DNA from: Nocardiopsis sp. NRRL B-16309
GTDB lineage: Bacteria; Actinomycetota; Actinomycetes; Streptosporangiales; Streptosporangiaceae
Reading direction: 5' to 3'
DNA: 64,000 bases
Assembly: GCF_001279585.1 (NCBI RefSeq)
Contig: NZ_LGEC01000066.1
Coordinates: 30,002-94,001 of the forward strand
The first letter of the stretch is position 1. Each line of letters starts with the position of its first letter. Of the stretch, positions 9,777 to 18,336 are shown one piece after another. The notes under the pieces were generated by a model. That model did not search any database. It saw only the letters and a program-made list of their open reading frames with translations, and was not told where the DNA came from. The translations under genes were made by a program, and so were the position numbers.

Positions 9777-12736
9777 GAGGCGACCTCCTCGGCGCTTCGG
9801 CGGGCACCGGTCCGGGCGGCCTCCTCGTCGGCGTGGGCGGCGTCGCGCTCGATCTGTTCGTCGACGCGGGCGCCCAGGCTGCGCAGGATGTCCAGGATCA
9901 GGCCGATGACCAGCAGGTACACGCCGGTGTCGAAGACCAGTGAGGACGTGAGGTGCAGGTGGCCCAGGAGCGGGATGTGCAGGTCCAGGGCCGCGCCCGC
10001 CAGGATGTCGCCGCCGTAGACGGCGCCCGCCAGGGCGGTGCCGGTGGACAGGGCCAGGCCGGTGCCGATCAGCGCGCCGGGCTGGACCCACGCGGTGGCG
10101 TAGAGCTCGTAGCGCCCGCCCGCGAGGTAGCGGACGATGAACGCGAGTCCGGCGACGATGCCCCCGGCGAAGCCGCCGCCGACGGCGGTGTGGCCGGTGA
10201 ACAGCAGGTACACCGAGATCACCATGACCACGGGGAACAGGAAGCGGGAGACCGCCTCGAAGATGACCGAGCGGCGGTGGGTCGGCAGTGCCTCGGCGCC
10301 GGGCAGCCAGGCCCCCTTCCACTGGGGCCGGATGTGCAGCCGCTCCGGTGCCGTCCGGAGGCCGCCGAGGTCGAGTGAGGCCTGCCCGTCGGTGGGCCGG
10401 GGCGGCGTGGCGACCGACACCGCCATGGTGCCCGGCGCGGTCCGGCGGGGCTGGGCCCGGCGGCGGACGAACATCAGGCTGGCCACACCGGCCGCGGCCG
10501 CGGCCAGCACGGAGATCTCGCCCATCGTGTCCCAGGCGCGGACGTCGACGAGCAGCACCGAGATGATGTTCTCGCCGCCCGCCTCGCGTGCGAGGGCGGG
10601 GTAGCCGTCCGAGATGGACTCCGCCTGGCGCCCGGCGAGCGCGAAGTAGGTCATGCTCGCCACCAGCGCGCCGGTCGCGGAGCCCAGGAGCAGGTTCCAC
10701 AGCCGGCGCCCCTTCAGCGCGGGCGTGGAGAAGTGCGCGGGCAGCCGGCGCAGCACCAGCACGAAGACCACCACGCTGACGGTCTCGACGAGGAACTGGG
10801 TGAGCGCGAGGTCGGGCGCCCCCTGGAGGTAGAACAGCACCGCGCACCCGTAGCCGGTCATGCCGACGAGGATCACCGCGAACAGGCGGCGCCGCACGAT
10901 CAGCGTGAACAGGCAGGTGAGGATGATGACCACGGCCGGGATCAGCTGGACGGGGTGGTCCCACAGGCGCACCGGCGGGGTCTGGGCGTCCCAGAGGCGC
11001 CCGGCGAACAGCGGCAGTGCGGCGGCCACCACCGTCGTCACCAGGATGGTGCCGAGGTAGACGGGCAGCGAACCGCGCTGCGTCTGGCCGGTCACCTGGA
11101 GCGCGAGGGTGTCCAGCGCGGCCAGCATCCGGCGGTAGACCCGGTCGGGTTCGACGAAGGCGAGCCGGTTGCTCAGCCACACGACGCCGTGGCGGTAGCG
11201 GAAGAGGACGAGGCCGCCGACCACGCACAGCGCGGACAGCAGCAGCGGGAGCTCGAATCCGTGCCACAGCGCCAGGTGGGTGGGGTAGGCCCCCGGAGCC
11301 AGGGGGACGGAGTCGGCGTAGAGCGCGAGGAGGGGGTCCACCGCGGACGAGAGCGGGCCGCCCAGCAGGCCGAGCAGGGCCAGCAGCGCGGGGGCGGCCA
11401 GGAACAGCGGCCCGGGGGCGTGCATCGGGGTGGCCGGCACGCCCTCCTTGACCGCGAACGCGCCCCACAGGAAGCGCAGGCTGTAGGCGACGGTGAGCAC
11501 GGAGCCCGCGACCATGGCCACGAGGACGGCGGTGTCGGCGGCGCCGCCGTCGGTGTAGGCGCCGAAGGCCAGCTCCTTGGCGGCGAAGCCCGCCGTGGGC
11601 GGCAGGCCCGCCATCGACGCCAGGGCCAGGACGGTGATCCAGAAGGTCGTGGGCGAGGACGTGCGCAGCCCGGAGAGCTCACGCAGGTCCCGCGTGCCGG
11701 TGCCGTGGTCGATGACGCCGACCAGGAGGAACAGCGGCGCCTTGAACAGGGAGTGGGCCACGACCATGGCCAGCCCGGCCAGGGCGGCGGCGCGGGTGCC
11801 GGTGCCCAGCAGGGCGATGAGGAAGCCGAGCTGGCTGATGGTGCCGTAGGCCAGGAGGAGCTTGAGGTCGAACTGGCGCAGGGCCTTCCAGCCGGCGAGC
11901 ACCATCGTCAGCGTGCCGAAGAACAGCGCCATGGTCTGCCACAGGAGGGCGTCGGGGAAGGCGGGGGTCAGCCGGGCCACGAGGTAGACGCCGGCCTTGA
12001 CCATCGCGGCGGCGTGCAGGTAGCCCGAGACCGGCGTGGGCGCGCGCATCGCGGCGGGCAGCCACAGGCTGAAGGGGAACAGCGCGGACTTGGACATCGC
12101 GCCGATCATCACCAGCACGAGCGCGGCGTTGACCACGGTGCCGCCCGGGGGTGCGGCCACGATCTCGGAGATGACGTAGGTGCCCGCGCTCTCGCCGAGC
12201 AGGATCATGCCGACGAGCATGGTCAGGCCGCCGAGGGTGGTGACGGTGAGCGCCGTCATCGCGGCGCGGCGGCTCTCCTTGAGCTCGGTGCTGTGCCCGA
12301 TGAGCAGGTAGGAGAAGACCGTGGTCAGCTCCCAGTAGACGAAGAGCTGGATGAGGTCGTCGGCCAGGACCAGGCCGAGCATGGCCGCGGCGAAGGCGAC
12401 GAACACGCCGGCGAAGCGGCCGAGCCCGGGTTCGGAGTCCTCGAAGTAGCGGGCGCAGTACACCAGGATGACCGCGCCGACCCCGGCGGCGATCAGCGTC
12501 ATGACCAGGCCGAGCGCGTCCATGTGCAGGCCCAGGCGCAGCGAGAACTCCGGTGCCCACGCCACACTCTCGGTCGGGGCGTCGCCGTCCAGGACCGCGG
12601 GGACCTGGAACAGGGCCCAGACCGTGGCCGCGCCCGGGACGACCGCGAGCGCGAGGAACGCGTTCCGGCCCCACCGGCGCACGAGTAAGGGGGCGACCGC
12701 CGCGGCGAGGACATGCGCGATCAGCACGGTCGTCAA
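9773..12736 (-). CDS. mnhA: Mrp Na+/H+ antiporter subunit A fused to subunit B
   Basis: First and largest gene of the operon, 987 residues. Residues 1-760 are the NuoL-like MrpA: LFVYWELTTVFSYLLIGH, the SKSALFPFSLWLPAAMRAPTPVSG block with the channel lysine, and GTISQLGFLIALLGTGTRAA. From about 820 an MrpB domain follows (FPVVMVISVYLLFTGHTAVGGGFAGGIVAGLAFI in two halves, then FDTGVYLLVIGLILDIL), which replaces a separate mrpB gene. The complex exports Na+ (or K+) for H+ and supports alkali and salt tolerance. ATG 12736 starts the operon; the divergent marR gene and a 13-bp palindrome lie upstream. Confidence 0.94.
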   Translation of the reverse strand: MTTVLIAHVLAAAVAPLLVRRWGRNAFLALAVVPGAATVWALFQVPAVLDGDAPTESVAWAPEFSLRLGLHMDALGLVMTLIAAGVGAVILVYCARYFEDSEPGLGRFAGVFVAFAAAMLGLVLADDLIQLFVYWELTTVFSYLLIGHSTELKESRRAAMTALTVTTLGGLTMLVGMILLGESAGTYVISEIVAAPPGGTVVNAALVLVMIGAMSKSALFPFSLWLPAAMRAPTPVSGYLHAAAMVKAGVYLVARLTPAFPDALLWQTMALFFGTLTMVLAGWKALRQFDLKLLLAYGTISQLGFLIALLGTGTRAAALAGLAMVVAHSLFKAPLFLLVGVIDHGTGTRDLRELSGLRTSSPTTFWITVLALASMAGLPPTAGFAAKELAFGAYTDGGAADTAVLVAMVAGSVLTVAYSLRFLWGAFAVKEGVPATPMHAPGPLFLAAPALLALLGLLGGPLSSAVDPLLALYADSVPLAPGAYPTHLALWHGFELPLLLSALCVVGGLVLFRYRHGVVWLSNRLAFVEPDRVYRRMLAALDTLALQVTGQTQRGSLPVYLGTILVTTVVAAALPLFAGRLWDAQTPPVRLWDHPVQLIPAVVIILTCLFTLIVRRRLFAVILVGMTGYGCAVLFYLQGAPDLALTQFLVETVSVVVFVLVLRRLPAHFSTPALKGRRLWNLLLGSATGALVASMTYFALAGRQAESISDGYPALAREAGGENIISVLLVDVRAWDTMGEISVLAAAAAGVASLMFVRRRAQPRRTAPGTMAVSVATPPRPTDGQASLDLGGLRTAPERLHIRPQWKGAWLPGAEALPTHRRSVIFEAVSRFLFPVVMVISVYLLFTGHTAVGGGFAGGIVAGLAFIVRYLAGGRYELYATAWVQPGALIGTGLALSTGTALAGAVYGGDILAGAALDLHIPLLGHLHLTSSLVFDTGVYLLVIGLILDILRSLGARVDEQIERDAAHADEEAARTGARRSAEEVAS

Positions 12737-12954
12737 TGTGCCCCTCCCGGACTGGTCCGGTCCCGCTCCGCGGCACGGCGCACCGGGCGCGAGCAGGGGC
12801 GTCGCCGTGGGCGACGCGTGCCTGCCGCGGGCGCGCCCTCACGGGCGGACGTCCGCCGCCCCGGCACCGGCCGTCCCGCCCGCATCCGGCGTCGTCGGGC
12901 AGGTGTGGTCTCGGTGCGTCGGGGCATGGATGATTTGCGTACTCTGGTTATTTA

Positions 12955-12967
12955 ATAGCTAGGCTAT
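12955..12967. promoter_or_regulatory. Palindrome ATAGC-TAG-GCTAT between mnhA and marR
   Basis: A perfect 5-3-5 inverted repeat in the most AT-rich part of the divergent intergenic region, 67 bp before the MarR start and about 220 bp before mnhA. MarR proteins typically bind such short palindromes between themselves and a divergent target. TATACA at 12965-12970 could be a -10 box, so binding would block it. Confidence 0.55.
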
Positions 12968-13033
12968 ACAACCGTCAAACCGCCGCGCGGCCTCCGGGGC
13001 CCCGGCGACCGCTCCCCATGCGAGGACCGCTTC

Positions 13034-13507
13034 GTGCCCGACGACCACCACGAGCCCGCCGAGGACGGCTCCGCCGCCCAACTCGAGGAGTTCCAGCGCG
13101 CCTGGACCGAACTGATCAACGCGGCGATCCACGCCCGTACGCGGAGCGGCCAGCACCGGTCCGCCGATGAGCTCACGTTGACGCAATCCCTGCTCATGGA
13201 GGCCGTCCGGGGTCTGGGCGCTCCGACCGTGGGCTCCGTCGCCAAGGTCGTCGGGGTCTCGTCCCCGTCCGCTACCCGTATGATCCAGCAGCTCGAACGC
13301 AAGGGGATGATGGCGCGCCGTCGGGCCGAGCACGACGAGCGCAGCACTGTGGTGACCCTCACCGAGGAGGGTGAGAGGGTTCTCGCCGAACGGCGCGTGG
13401 AGATGGAGCAGAAACAGCGCCGGATCTTCGACGCGATCGACCCGGCGCTGCGGCCCACGGTCCTGGAGGTCCTGCACGGTCTGCGCGAGGCCATGGACCA
13501 GGCCTGA
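13034..13507 (+). CDS. MarR family transcriptional regulator
   Basis: A 157-residue winged-helix repressor. The MarR core is clear: LTLTQSLLMEAVRGLGAPTVGSVAKVVG, then the recognition helix SSPSATRMIQQLERKGMM and the wing RRRAEHDERSTVVTLTEEGERV with the typical D-x-R pair (each quoted block is a contiguous stretch read in parts). Start is GTG 13034, with GAGGA 8 bp upstream. It is divergent from the Mrp operon, which suggests autoregulation and control of cation/proton exchange through the 12955 palindrome. The ligand is not known. Confidence 0.9.
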   Translation: MPDDHHEPAEDGSAAQLEEFQRAWTELINAAIHARTRSGQHRSADELTLTQSLLMEAVRGLGAPTVGSVAKVVGVSSPSATRMIQQLERKGMMARRRAEHDERSTVVTLTEEGERVLAERRVEMEQKQRRIFDAIDPALRPTVLEVLHGLREAMDQA

Positions 13508-13525
13508 GCGTTCGGGGCGGATCGG

Positions 13526-13726
13526 CTAGTGACCGTCGCCGCGGGCGGCGGCGAGGAACGCCCGCCACTCGCCGGGGTCGGCGAAGGTGAGGTGCCCGAG
13601 GTCCCTGTGCCGCGTGTCCCGGACGGCCGCGCCACCGGGCAGGTCTGCGACCTCGACACAGTCGGACGCGTTCGCAGAGTAGCTCGACTTGCGGAAGGCC
13701 GGTCGTGTGGATGGGTACACGATCAC
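13526..13726 (-). CDS. DUF397 protein (copy 1)
   Basis: A 66-residue DUF397 protein, recognised by FRKSSYSANASDCVEVADLP, then AAVRDTRHRDLG and LTFADPGEWRAFLAAAR. DUF397 genes are widespread in actinobacteria and sit next to XRE regulators of the WhiJ/AbaA type, with which they act in development or antibiotic control; the biochemical function is unclear, and toxin-antitoxin-like behaviour has been proposed. It ends the minus-strand cluster and lies 3 bp after the small HTH gene. It is a close paralogue of the second DUF397 gene at 14174. Confidence 0.9.
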   Translation of the reverse strand: MIVYPSTRPAFRKSSYSANASDCVEVADLPGGAAVRDTRHRDLGHLTFADPGEWRAFLAAARGDGH

Positions 13727-13729
13727 TCC

Positions 13730-14017
13730 TTAGCGGTCGGGAGGGACGGCAGGGCCACCGGTGGGTTCGGCGGGAGCCTTGCGCTCGCCGGCGCCCGTCT
13801 TCTTCATCTGGCTCACGCGACCGGGAGTGATGCCGAGGTATCGCGCGATGTCGTCCTGAAGGATGCCCGACCCCTGGGCCTCCACGATGGCCGCGCGCCG
13901 GATGCGGGACAGTTCCACGCTCTGGTCCTGTAGGGCCGCTACGGCGTCGGAAGCGGCTCGGGCTCTCTCCAGTGGGTCCTCGATGGAGGCGATGTCATGC
14001 GGTGTGCGTGCGTCCAC
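13730..14017 (-). CDS. Small helix-turn-helix protein
   Basis: A 95-residue protein with DPLERARAASDAVAALQDQS, then a helix ELSRIRRAAIVEAQGS and a helix-turn-helix GILQDDIARYLGITPGRVSQM, resembling sigma-region-4-like or plasmid regulator HTHs. The tail is basic and proline-rich. GTG 14017 is preferred because AGGGGGA lies 7 bp upstream; the frame extends to 14089 but that part is not typical coding sequence. It is nested between two DUF397 genes and probably regulates the cluster together with the XRE protein. No closer family is recognised. Confidence 0.75.
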   Translation of the reverse strand: MDARTPHDIASIEDPLERARAASDAVAALQDQSVELSRIRRAAIVEAQGSGILQDDIARYLGITPGRVSQMKKTGAGERKAPAEPTGGPAVPPDR

Positions 14018-14173
14018 AGCGGTTCCCCCTACCCGTCGGAAAGGTGTCCACGCGCCCCCGTGCGGCCGTGTCGGTGAGAGAGCGAGCACATCACGTCACG
14101 ACACTGGTCAATGTACTCCCCGAAACCGTGCGAGGCCCCGGTTCGTTCACCGGGGCCCCTTCGCCTTGGTCCG

Positions 14174-14365
14174 CTAGAAGCTGTCGCGGCGGGCGGCGGC
14201 GAGGAACGCTCGCCACTCGCCGGGGTCGGCGAAGGTGAGGTTTCCGAGGTCCCTGTGCTGCGTGTCCCGGACGGCTGCCCCGCCAGCCACGTCAGCGATC
14301 TCGACGCAGTTGTCGCCGGAACCGCTGTAGGACGACTTCCGGAATCGCAGAGTCGATGAATGCAT
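14174..14365 (-). CDS. DUF397 protein (copy 2)
   Basis: A 63-residue DUF397 protein: LRFRKSSYSGSGDNCVEIAD, AAVRDTQHRDLGNLTFADPG, EWRAFLAAARRDSF. It lies 12 bp downstream of the XRE/DUF5753 gene, which is the canonical pairing. The last 30 residues differ from copy 1 at only a few positions (R/Q, H/N, G/R), and the DNA of that part is nearly identical, pointing to a recent duplication or gene conversion with copy 1. Confidence 0.92.
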   Translation of the reverse strand: MHSSTLRFRKSSYSGSGDNCVEIADVAGGAAVRDTQHRDLGNLTFADPGEWRAFLAAARRDSF

Positions 14366-14377
14366 GATGCGTCCTTG

Positions 14378-15217
14378 CTAGATGAGTGATTCCAGGTAAG
14401 CGACCGAGGCTTCGGGAGTATCGGCGGCGTTGCAGATGTGGCCGAAGACGCTGACGTAATGCTGGATGGCCTCCGGCTGTTCCAGGTACAGGTCCTCAGT
14501 CGCGGTCTCTATGTAGGCAAGGGGAAGGTCCGCCGGGTCGGGAAAGTCGAGAATCATGAAGCTGCCGTCCATCGCGGCATGGGATCCGACATCGTCGCGA
14601 AGCACCTGGACGTCGATGTTCGGTCGCTCGGCCATCTTGATGATGTGTCGTATCTGGGTCGCCATGACCTCTGGGCCTCCGACCTTCTTGCGAAGGGCGG
14701 CTTCGTCCACCACCGCCCAGACCTGAGGTGGCTCACGTGATGCCAGGATCTCCTGGCGGCGCATCCTGCCGGTCACCTTACGGGCGATGCTCTCGTCGCT
14801 GAGGACGCGTCCGCCTCGGAGGATGGCATCTGCGTATGCGGGAGTCTGGAGCAGGCCGGGGATCAAGAGCGCTTCGAAGGTGCGGATCATCGAGGCGCCG
14901 CTCTCGAAGTCGGCCAAGCCGCCCCGGAGCACGTCTTTGTAGTCCACCCACCAGCCTCGGACGCGGGACTCGCGAGCCAGAGACGTCAGGGCTTCATGCA
15001 TCTCTTCGGAGAGCTCGTACAACTCCGCGAGATCCTTCATGTCGCGAACCGAGGGCAGCTTCCACTCGTTGCGCTCCATGCGGCTGAGCTTTCCCGAAGC
15101 CCATCCGAGCTGCTTGTTGACGCTTTCGATCTTCAGGTTGCGCTCTTCGCGCATGCGCCGAAGCAGGGCAGAGAGCCGTCTCCGCCTGGCGCTGGGGCTG
15201 TACCTGCTATCGGCCAC
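14378..15217 (-). CDS. XRE-family regulator with DUF5753 (WhiJ-like)
   Basis: A 279-residue DNA-binding protein. Residues 12-70 form the XRE helix-turn-helix (RLSALLRRMREERNLKIESV, NKQLGWASGKLSRMERNEWK). The rest is the DUF5753 domain, recognised by RGWWVDYKDVLRGGLADFES, FEALLIPGLLQTPAYADAIL, VWAVVDEAALRKKVGG and SFMILDFPDPADLPLAYIET. This family works with small DUF397 partners in actinobacterial development. The gene heads a minus-strand operon with DUF397 copy 2. An AT-rich 170-bp region with a TGTGA-T-TCACA palindrome separates it from the divergent small genes that it probably also controls. Confidence 0.92.
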   Translation of the reverse strand: MADSRYSPSARRRRLSALLRRMREERNLKIESVNKQLGWASGKLSRMERNEWKLPSVRDMKDLAELYELSEEMHEALTSLARESRVRGWWVDYKDVLRGGLADFESGASMIRTFEALLIPGLLQTPAYADAILRGGRVLSDESIARKVTGRMRRQEILASREPPQVWAVVDEAALRKKVGGPEVMATQIRHIIKMAERPNIDVQVLRDDVGSHAAMDGSFMILDFPDPADLPLAYIETATEDLYLEQPEAIQHYVSVFGHICNAADTPEASVAYLESLI

Positions 15218-15282
15218 CCTGTGTCACCTCCTGGCTCGCCTGATCATAGGCCAGCAAAGGGAAACCAGACATATCACCCACT

Positions 15283-15325
15283 TGTGATTCACATCTTGCG
15301 AATACCAAAGTATGTATCGCATGAT
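15283..15325. promoter_or_regulatory. Palindrome and possible promoter in the AT-rich divergent region
   Basis: TGTGA-T-TCACA (15283-15293) is a perfect palindrome. Just after it TTGCGA (15296-15301), an 18-bp spacer and CATGAT (15320-15325) could drive the plus-strand gene. The region 15218-15386 is the most AT-rich near here, as is usual for XRE/DUF397 promoters. Confidence 0.4.
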
Positions 15326-15386
15326 GTCTATGTAGCTAGTCAAGCCGTCTTCCCCCAGCCGCATCCGATGAAGAAGGAGGCGCCCT

Positions 15387-15911
15387 GTGCGCTACCTGCG
15401 TTCCGTGGACCTGGAGGCCGTACGCGCTGCGGCCGCGCGGTCCTTCCACCTGACCCGGGCCCCCGAACCCACCGACCCCCTCGCGACCCGGGACCGGGCC
15501 GCCGAGCCCCCGGAATCGGTCGTCGTCTCGTTCCCCGGAGGTACCGGCCCGGCTTCGCCCGATACCGGGGAGTGGGAGCGGCGGCCGTTGGCTCCGGTCA
15601 TCGCTCTGTGCGAGCACTACCGGCACCGCGAGAGGCGTCGGGGACTGCGGGTCGCCGCCTTCCGGGCCTGCTCGTGTGACTGGGTCGAGCGGCCCGTGCC
15701 GCACCGGCCCCGGCACGCCAAGTGCGCGACCGAACCCGCACGACCGCGTCGGCGCCGCTCCTCGCGGGTGCGGTCCTACGTCTGCGGGCCGGGTGGGGAC
15801 CTGGCGCCGTTGGCGTCGGCGGTGCGCGCGTGGATGTCGGTGGTGGCGTCCGGGCCGGACGGGGGATCGGTGCTGGAGGGCGCCGGATCGGGCGTGGGGG
15901 CGGTGGCCTGA
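15387..15911 (+). CDS. Hypothetical protein of the XRE-linked cluster, 174 aa
   Basis: Not recognised. The protein is Arg- and Pro-rich with MRYLRSVDLEAVRAAAARSF at the N-terminus, a middle LAPVIALCEHYRHRERRRGL, a Cys pair in RACSCDW, and a Gly-rich tail. Start GTG 15387 has AAGGAGG 7 bp upstream. The stop overlaps the next ATG (TGATG), so it forms an operon with the following two small genes. Position divergent from the XRE regulator suggests control by it. Such clusters are typical accessory genes in this group of bacteria. Confidence 0.6.
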   Translation: MRYLRSVDLEAVRAAAARSFHLTRAPEPTDPLATRDRAAEPPESVVVSFPGGTGPASPDTGEWERRPLAPVIALCEHYRHRERRRGLRVAAFRACSCDWVERPVPHRPRHAKCATEPARPRRRRSSRVRSYVCGPGGDLAPLASAVRAWMSVVASGPDGGSVLEGAGSGVGAVA

Positions 15912-16189
15912 TGAGGCGCACGATCTGCGATATCCGCGAACTGCCGTCGATGGCCGCGCTGCGGGCCTGGGCGCGGCGACAGCACGTGCGCGTCGAGTAC
16001 CTGGGCTCCTCGCTGCGTGGTGAGCCGGTCTACGGGGCCCGCCGGGGCGTCGTGACCAGGGTCGCGCGGGGTCGGCGGCAGGGTCCCGCACGCGTGGTGT
16101 GGGCGTGGGAGTCCCTGCTGGAGCGCCTCTCGCACGGCGATCTCGGCGAGTGGGGCAACCACCTGAACCGGAAGGGGTGCAGGCCATGA
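15911..16189 (+). CDS. Hypothetical protein, 92 aa
   Basis: Not recognised. A small basic protein: MRRTICDIRELPSMAALRAW, ARRQHVRVEYLGSSLRGEPV, then VVWAWESLLERLSHGDLGEW near the C-terminus. The start shares a base with the upstream stop and the end overlaps the next start (ATGA), so it is translationally coupled in a three-gene operon. No membrane segment or signal. The bipartite layout, basic helix then tryptophan-rich amphipathic helix, could suit nucleic-acid or protein binding, but this is only a guess. Confidence 0.6.
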   Translation: MRRTICDIRELPSMAALRAWARRQHVRVEYLGSSLRGEPVYGARRGVVTRVARGRRQGPARVVWAWESLLERLSHGDLGEWGNHLNRKGCRP

Positions 16190-16542
16190 GTGCGGGCCAC
16201 GGGGTGCCCGAGGACCCGTGCCCGTCCTGGTGCGAGGCCGACCACGGGATCGACACCGAGCGCATGCGACATCTGCGTCTGGTGCGCGACCGTGGCGAGG
16301 AGGGCGTGAGTGTGTGGCTGACCCGCTCGGACAGTTGGGCGGGCAGGCGGGGTCTGGGGTTGGTGGAGGTGACCGTGTGGGGCCGCCGGGGAGGTTACAC
16401 GCGCACGTCGCTGGAGCCGTCGATGGCCCGGCTGCTGTCCAGCCTGGCGGACCGGTGCGGGCACGCCGAGCTGGCCGCGGCCCTGGATCGGGCCGCCGAC
16501 CTGCTCGACGGCGCGTCCCCGATCGCGACGACACCGGCGTGA
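16186..16542 (+). CDS. DUF6907-like small protein, 118 aa
   Basis: Starts MSAGHGVPEDPCPSWCEADH; the CPSWC-x3-H signature with following acidic residues is typical of a small actinobacterial family (DUF6907-like) often found in accessory clusters with XRE/DUF397 genes. A beta-rich middle (GLGLVEVTVWGRRGGYTRTS) and a helical C-terminus (ARLLSSLADRCGHAELAAAL) follow. The Cys/Cys/His set may bind zinc. Overlaps the preceding gene by 4 bp and is the last gene of the operon. Function unknown. Confidence 0.68.
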   Translation: MSAGHGVPEDPCPSWCEADHGIDTERMRHLRLVRDRGEEGVSVWLTRSDSWAGRRGLGLVEVTVWGRRGGYTRTSLEPSMARLLSSLADRCGHAELAAALDRAADLLDGASPIATTPA

Positions 16543-16781
16543 GGCCCTGGTGCCGGGCGAGGTCGCCGACCGGACACGCCCGCCCAGGCGCCGGGCCCCG
16601 ATGGGGTCCGGGACGGGGTGCGCGCGGCGCTCGACCGCCCCGTGGCCGCCTGAGCGGCCGGTCGGCCGGACGGAGGAGGCCCGGGCCCGGCGGGGTCGTC
16701 CCGTGGACCGATGCCCCGCCTGGGACGGGCTACGTAGTCTCACCAGCCGAAGGGGCGCACGGCCCCTGAGGGGAGACCGTC

Positions 16782-18203
16782 ATGACCTGGCCGGAAGCCG
16801 TCCTCGTCGGTGCCGCCGCCGTCCTGGCACTCGCGATGCCCGTACCCGAGCGGTACCGCGCGAGGGCCGTGCTCGCCGCCGGGCCCGTCCTCCTCGCCGC
16901 CGCGACTGTGGCCGCAGCGGTCGGCGGTCCGCGGTGGCAGTGGATCCCCGTCGCCGCGGGCGCGGTCCTCGCCGTCGCGTTCGTCCTCGTGGGGCGACGG
17001 TTCCGGCGGCGCGGGCGGGCGGAGGGGGCACGTCGGGGAGCGCGCGTCCTGGTGTTCACCGCGACGACGGTCGCCCTGGGCCTGGTCGCCGCCGGAGGGC
17101 TGGCGATGTGGGCCCTTCCGGCGGTGGACTTCCCCGAGCCGACTGGCGCATACGCGGTCGGCACCACCACGGTGCAGTGGTCGGACCGCGCACGCGACGA
17201 GACGTGGACGCCGGACCCCGACGACCACAGGACCGTGCTGGCGCAGCTCTGGTACCCCGCCGAACCCGGGACCGGCACCGCGGGAGCGCCCTACCTCGGG
17301 CGGACCGCGGACGAGGCCCGCGTCGTCACGGACGGGATCGCCGAGAGCTTCGGTCTGCCCGGCTTCCTGCTCTCGGACGCCGCCCGGGCCCGTACCCGCG
17401 CGGCGGCCGGCGCCGAACCCGCCCGGAGCGGGGCGCCGTTCCCCGTCGTGGTCCTCTCTCCGGGCCTGGGCGGGGTCCGCGGCCAGAACACCGCGTGGGC
17501 CCAGGAACTGGCGAGCCACGGCTACGTCGTGGCGGCGCTGGACCACCCCTACGACTCCGCGGCCGTGGTCCTGGACGACGGCACCGTCCTGCGCGGTCGC
17601 CTGACCGTCCCCGAGGGGCCGGAGGAGGACCGGCTCGTGCGGGAGTGGACGTCGATCCGAGTCGCGGACATCCGCCTGGCCCTGACCCGGCTCCTGGAGA
17701 TGGACGCCGACCCCGACGGGCCGTTCGCCGACCGACTGGACCCCGACCGGGTCGTCGCCGCGGGCCACTCCTTCGGCGGTGCCGCCGCCCTGCACGCCGC
17801 CGCGGCCGACCACCGGTTCACCGCCGTCATCGACATCGACGGCTTTCCGCACGGCGCCGACACCCTGGCGGTGCCCCGACCGCTCCTGGTGCTCGTCGCG
17901 GGCGCGGGGACCGGGAACGCGGCCAACGACGCCCGCTACGCCGACGCCGTGACCGCGGTACTGGCGTCCGGCGCCGGACCTGGCTGCGCGCTCACCGTCG
18001 AGGGGGCCGCGCACCTGAGCTTCACCGACGCGCCCCTGTACCTGCCGCCGGTGCCCTCGATCATCGGTTCGGCCGGTCGGACCCGGCCGCTGGCCACCAC
18101 CGCGGACGCCTCGCTGGCCTTCCTCGACGCGGCGCTGCGCGACCCCGCGGCCCACCCCGGCGACGCGCTCGCGCCCTTCGGCCCGACCGAGTGCTCCCCC
18201 TAG
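16782..18203 (+). CDS. Membrane-anchored PAF-acetylhydrolase-like alpha/beta hydrolase
   Basis: Residues 1-112 contain about four membrane segments (for example AVLVGAAAVLALAMPV, AVLAAGPVLLAAATVAAAVG, VFTATTVALGLVAAGGLAM). The rest is an alpha/beta hydrolase of the platelet-activating-factor acetylhydrolase type: FPVVVLSPGLGGVRGQ (oxyanion region), HGYVVAALDHPYDSA, nucleophile Ser330 in AAGHSFGGAAAL, then VIDIDGFPHG and AAHLSF with the likely His. It probably cleaves a lipid or short-chain ester at the outer membrane face. ATG 16782 with GGGGAGAC upstream. No operon partner; the clpP pair follows after 133 bp. Confidence 0.8.
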   Translation: MTWPEAVLVGAAAVLALAMPVPERYRARAVLAAGPVLLAAATVAAAVGGPRWQWIPVAAGAVLAVAFVLVGRRFRRRGRAEGARRGARVLVFTATTVALGLVAAGGLAMWALPAVDFPEPTGAYAVGTTTVQWSDRARDETWTPDPDDHRTVLAQLWYPAEPGTGTAGAPYLGRTADEARVVTDGIAESFGLPGFLLSDAARARTRAAAGAEPARSGAPFPVVVLSPGLGGVRGQNTAWAQELASHGYVVAALDHPYDSAAVVLDDGTVLRGRLTVPEGPEEDRLVREWTSIRVADIRLALTRLLEMDADPDGPFADRLDPDRVVAAGHSFGGAAALHAAAADHRFTAVIDIDGFPHGADTLAVPRPLLVLVAGAGTGNAANDARYADAVTAVLASGAGPGCALTVEGAAHLSFTDAPLYLPPVPSIIGSAGRTRPLATTADASLAFLDAALRDPAAHPGDALAPFGPTECSP

Positions 18204-18212
18204 CGGACGGGG

Positions 18213-18235
18213 GTCTGCCGTGGGCAGATCTGCCC
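18213..18235. promoter_or_regulatory. PopR-type palindromic site upstream of the clpP pair
   Basis: TCTGCC-GTG-GGCAGA (18214-18228) overlaps a second perfect palindrome GGGCAGATCTGCCC (18222-18235), giving three TCTGCC half-sites in a row. A matching site, TTCTGCG-GAC-GGCAGAA, lies upstream of the adjacent regulator gene at 20165. The position, about 100 bp before the clpP start, suits an activator. Confidence 0.7.
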
Positions 18236-18336
18236 CGGGCCGAAACCGTGGAAGTCGGACGGCCCGCGCCCGCAGTGTGGAACCACCGGCCGGGCGGACG
18301 AGCGCTCCGCCTCCTGGGCCGGGAGAGGAGAGTTCC

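Noticed and set aside
10733..12688. Long plus-strand frame inside mnhA
   Set aside because: Antisense shadow, extremely rich in Gln, Gly, Arg and His; mnhA is unambiguous.
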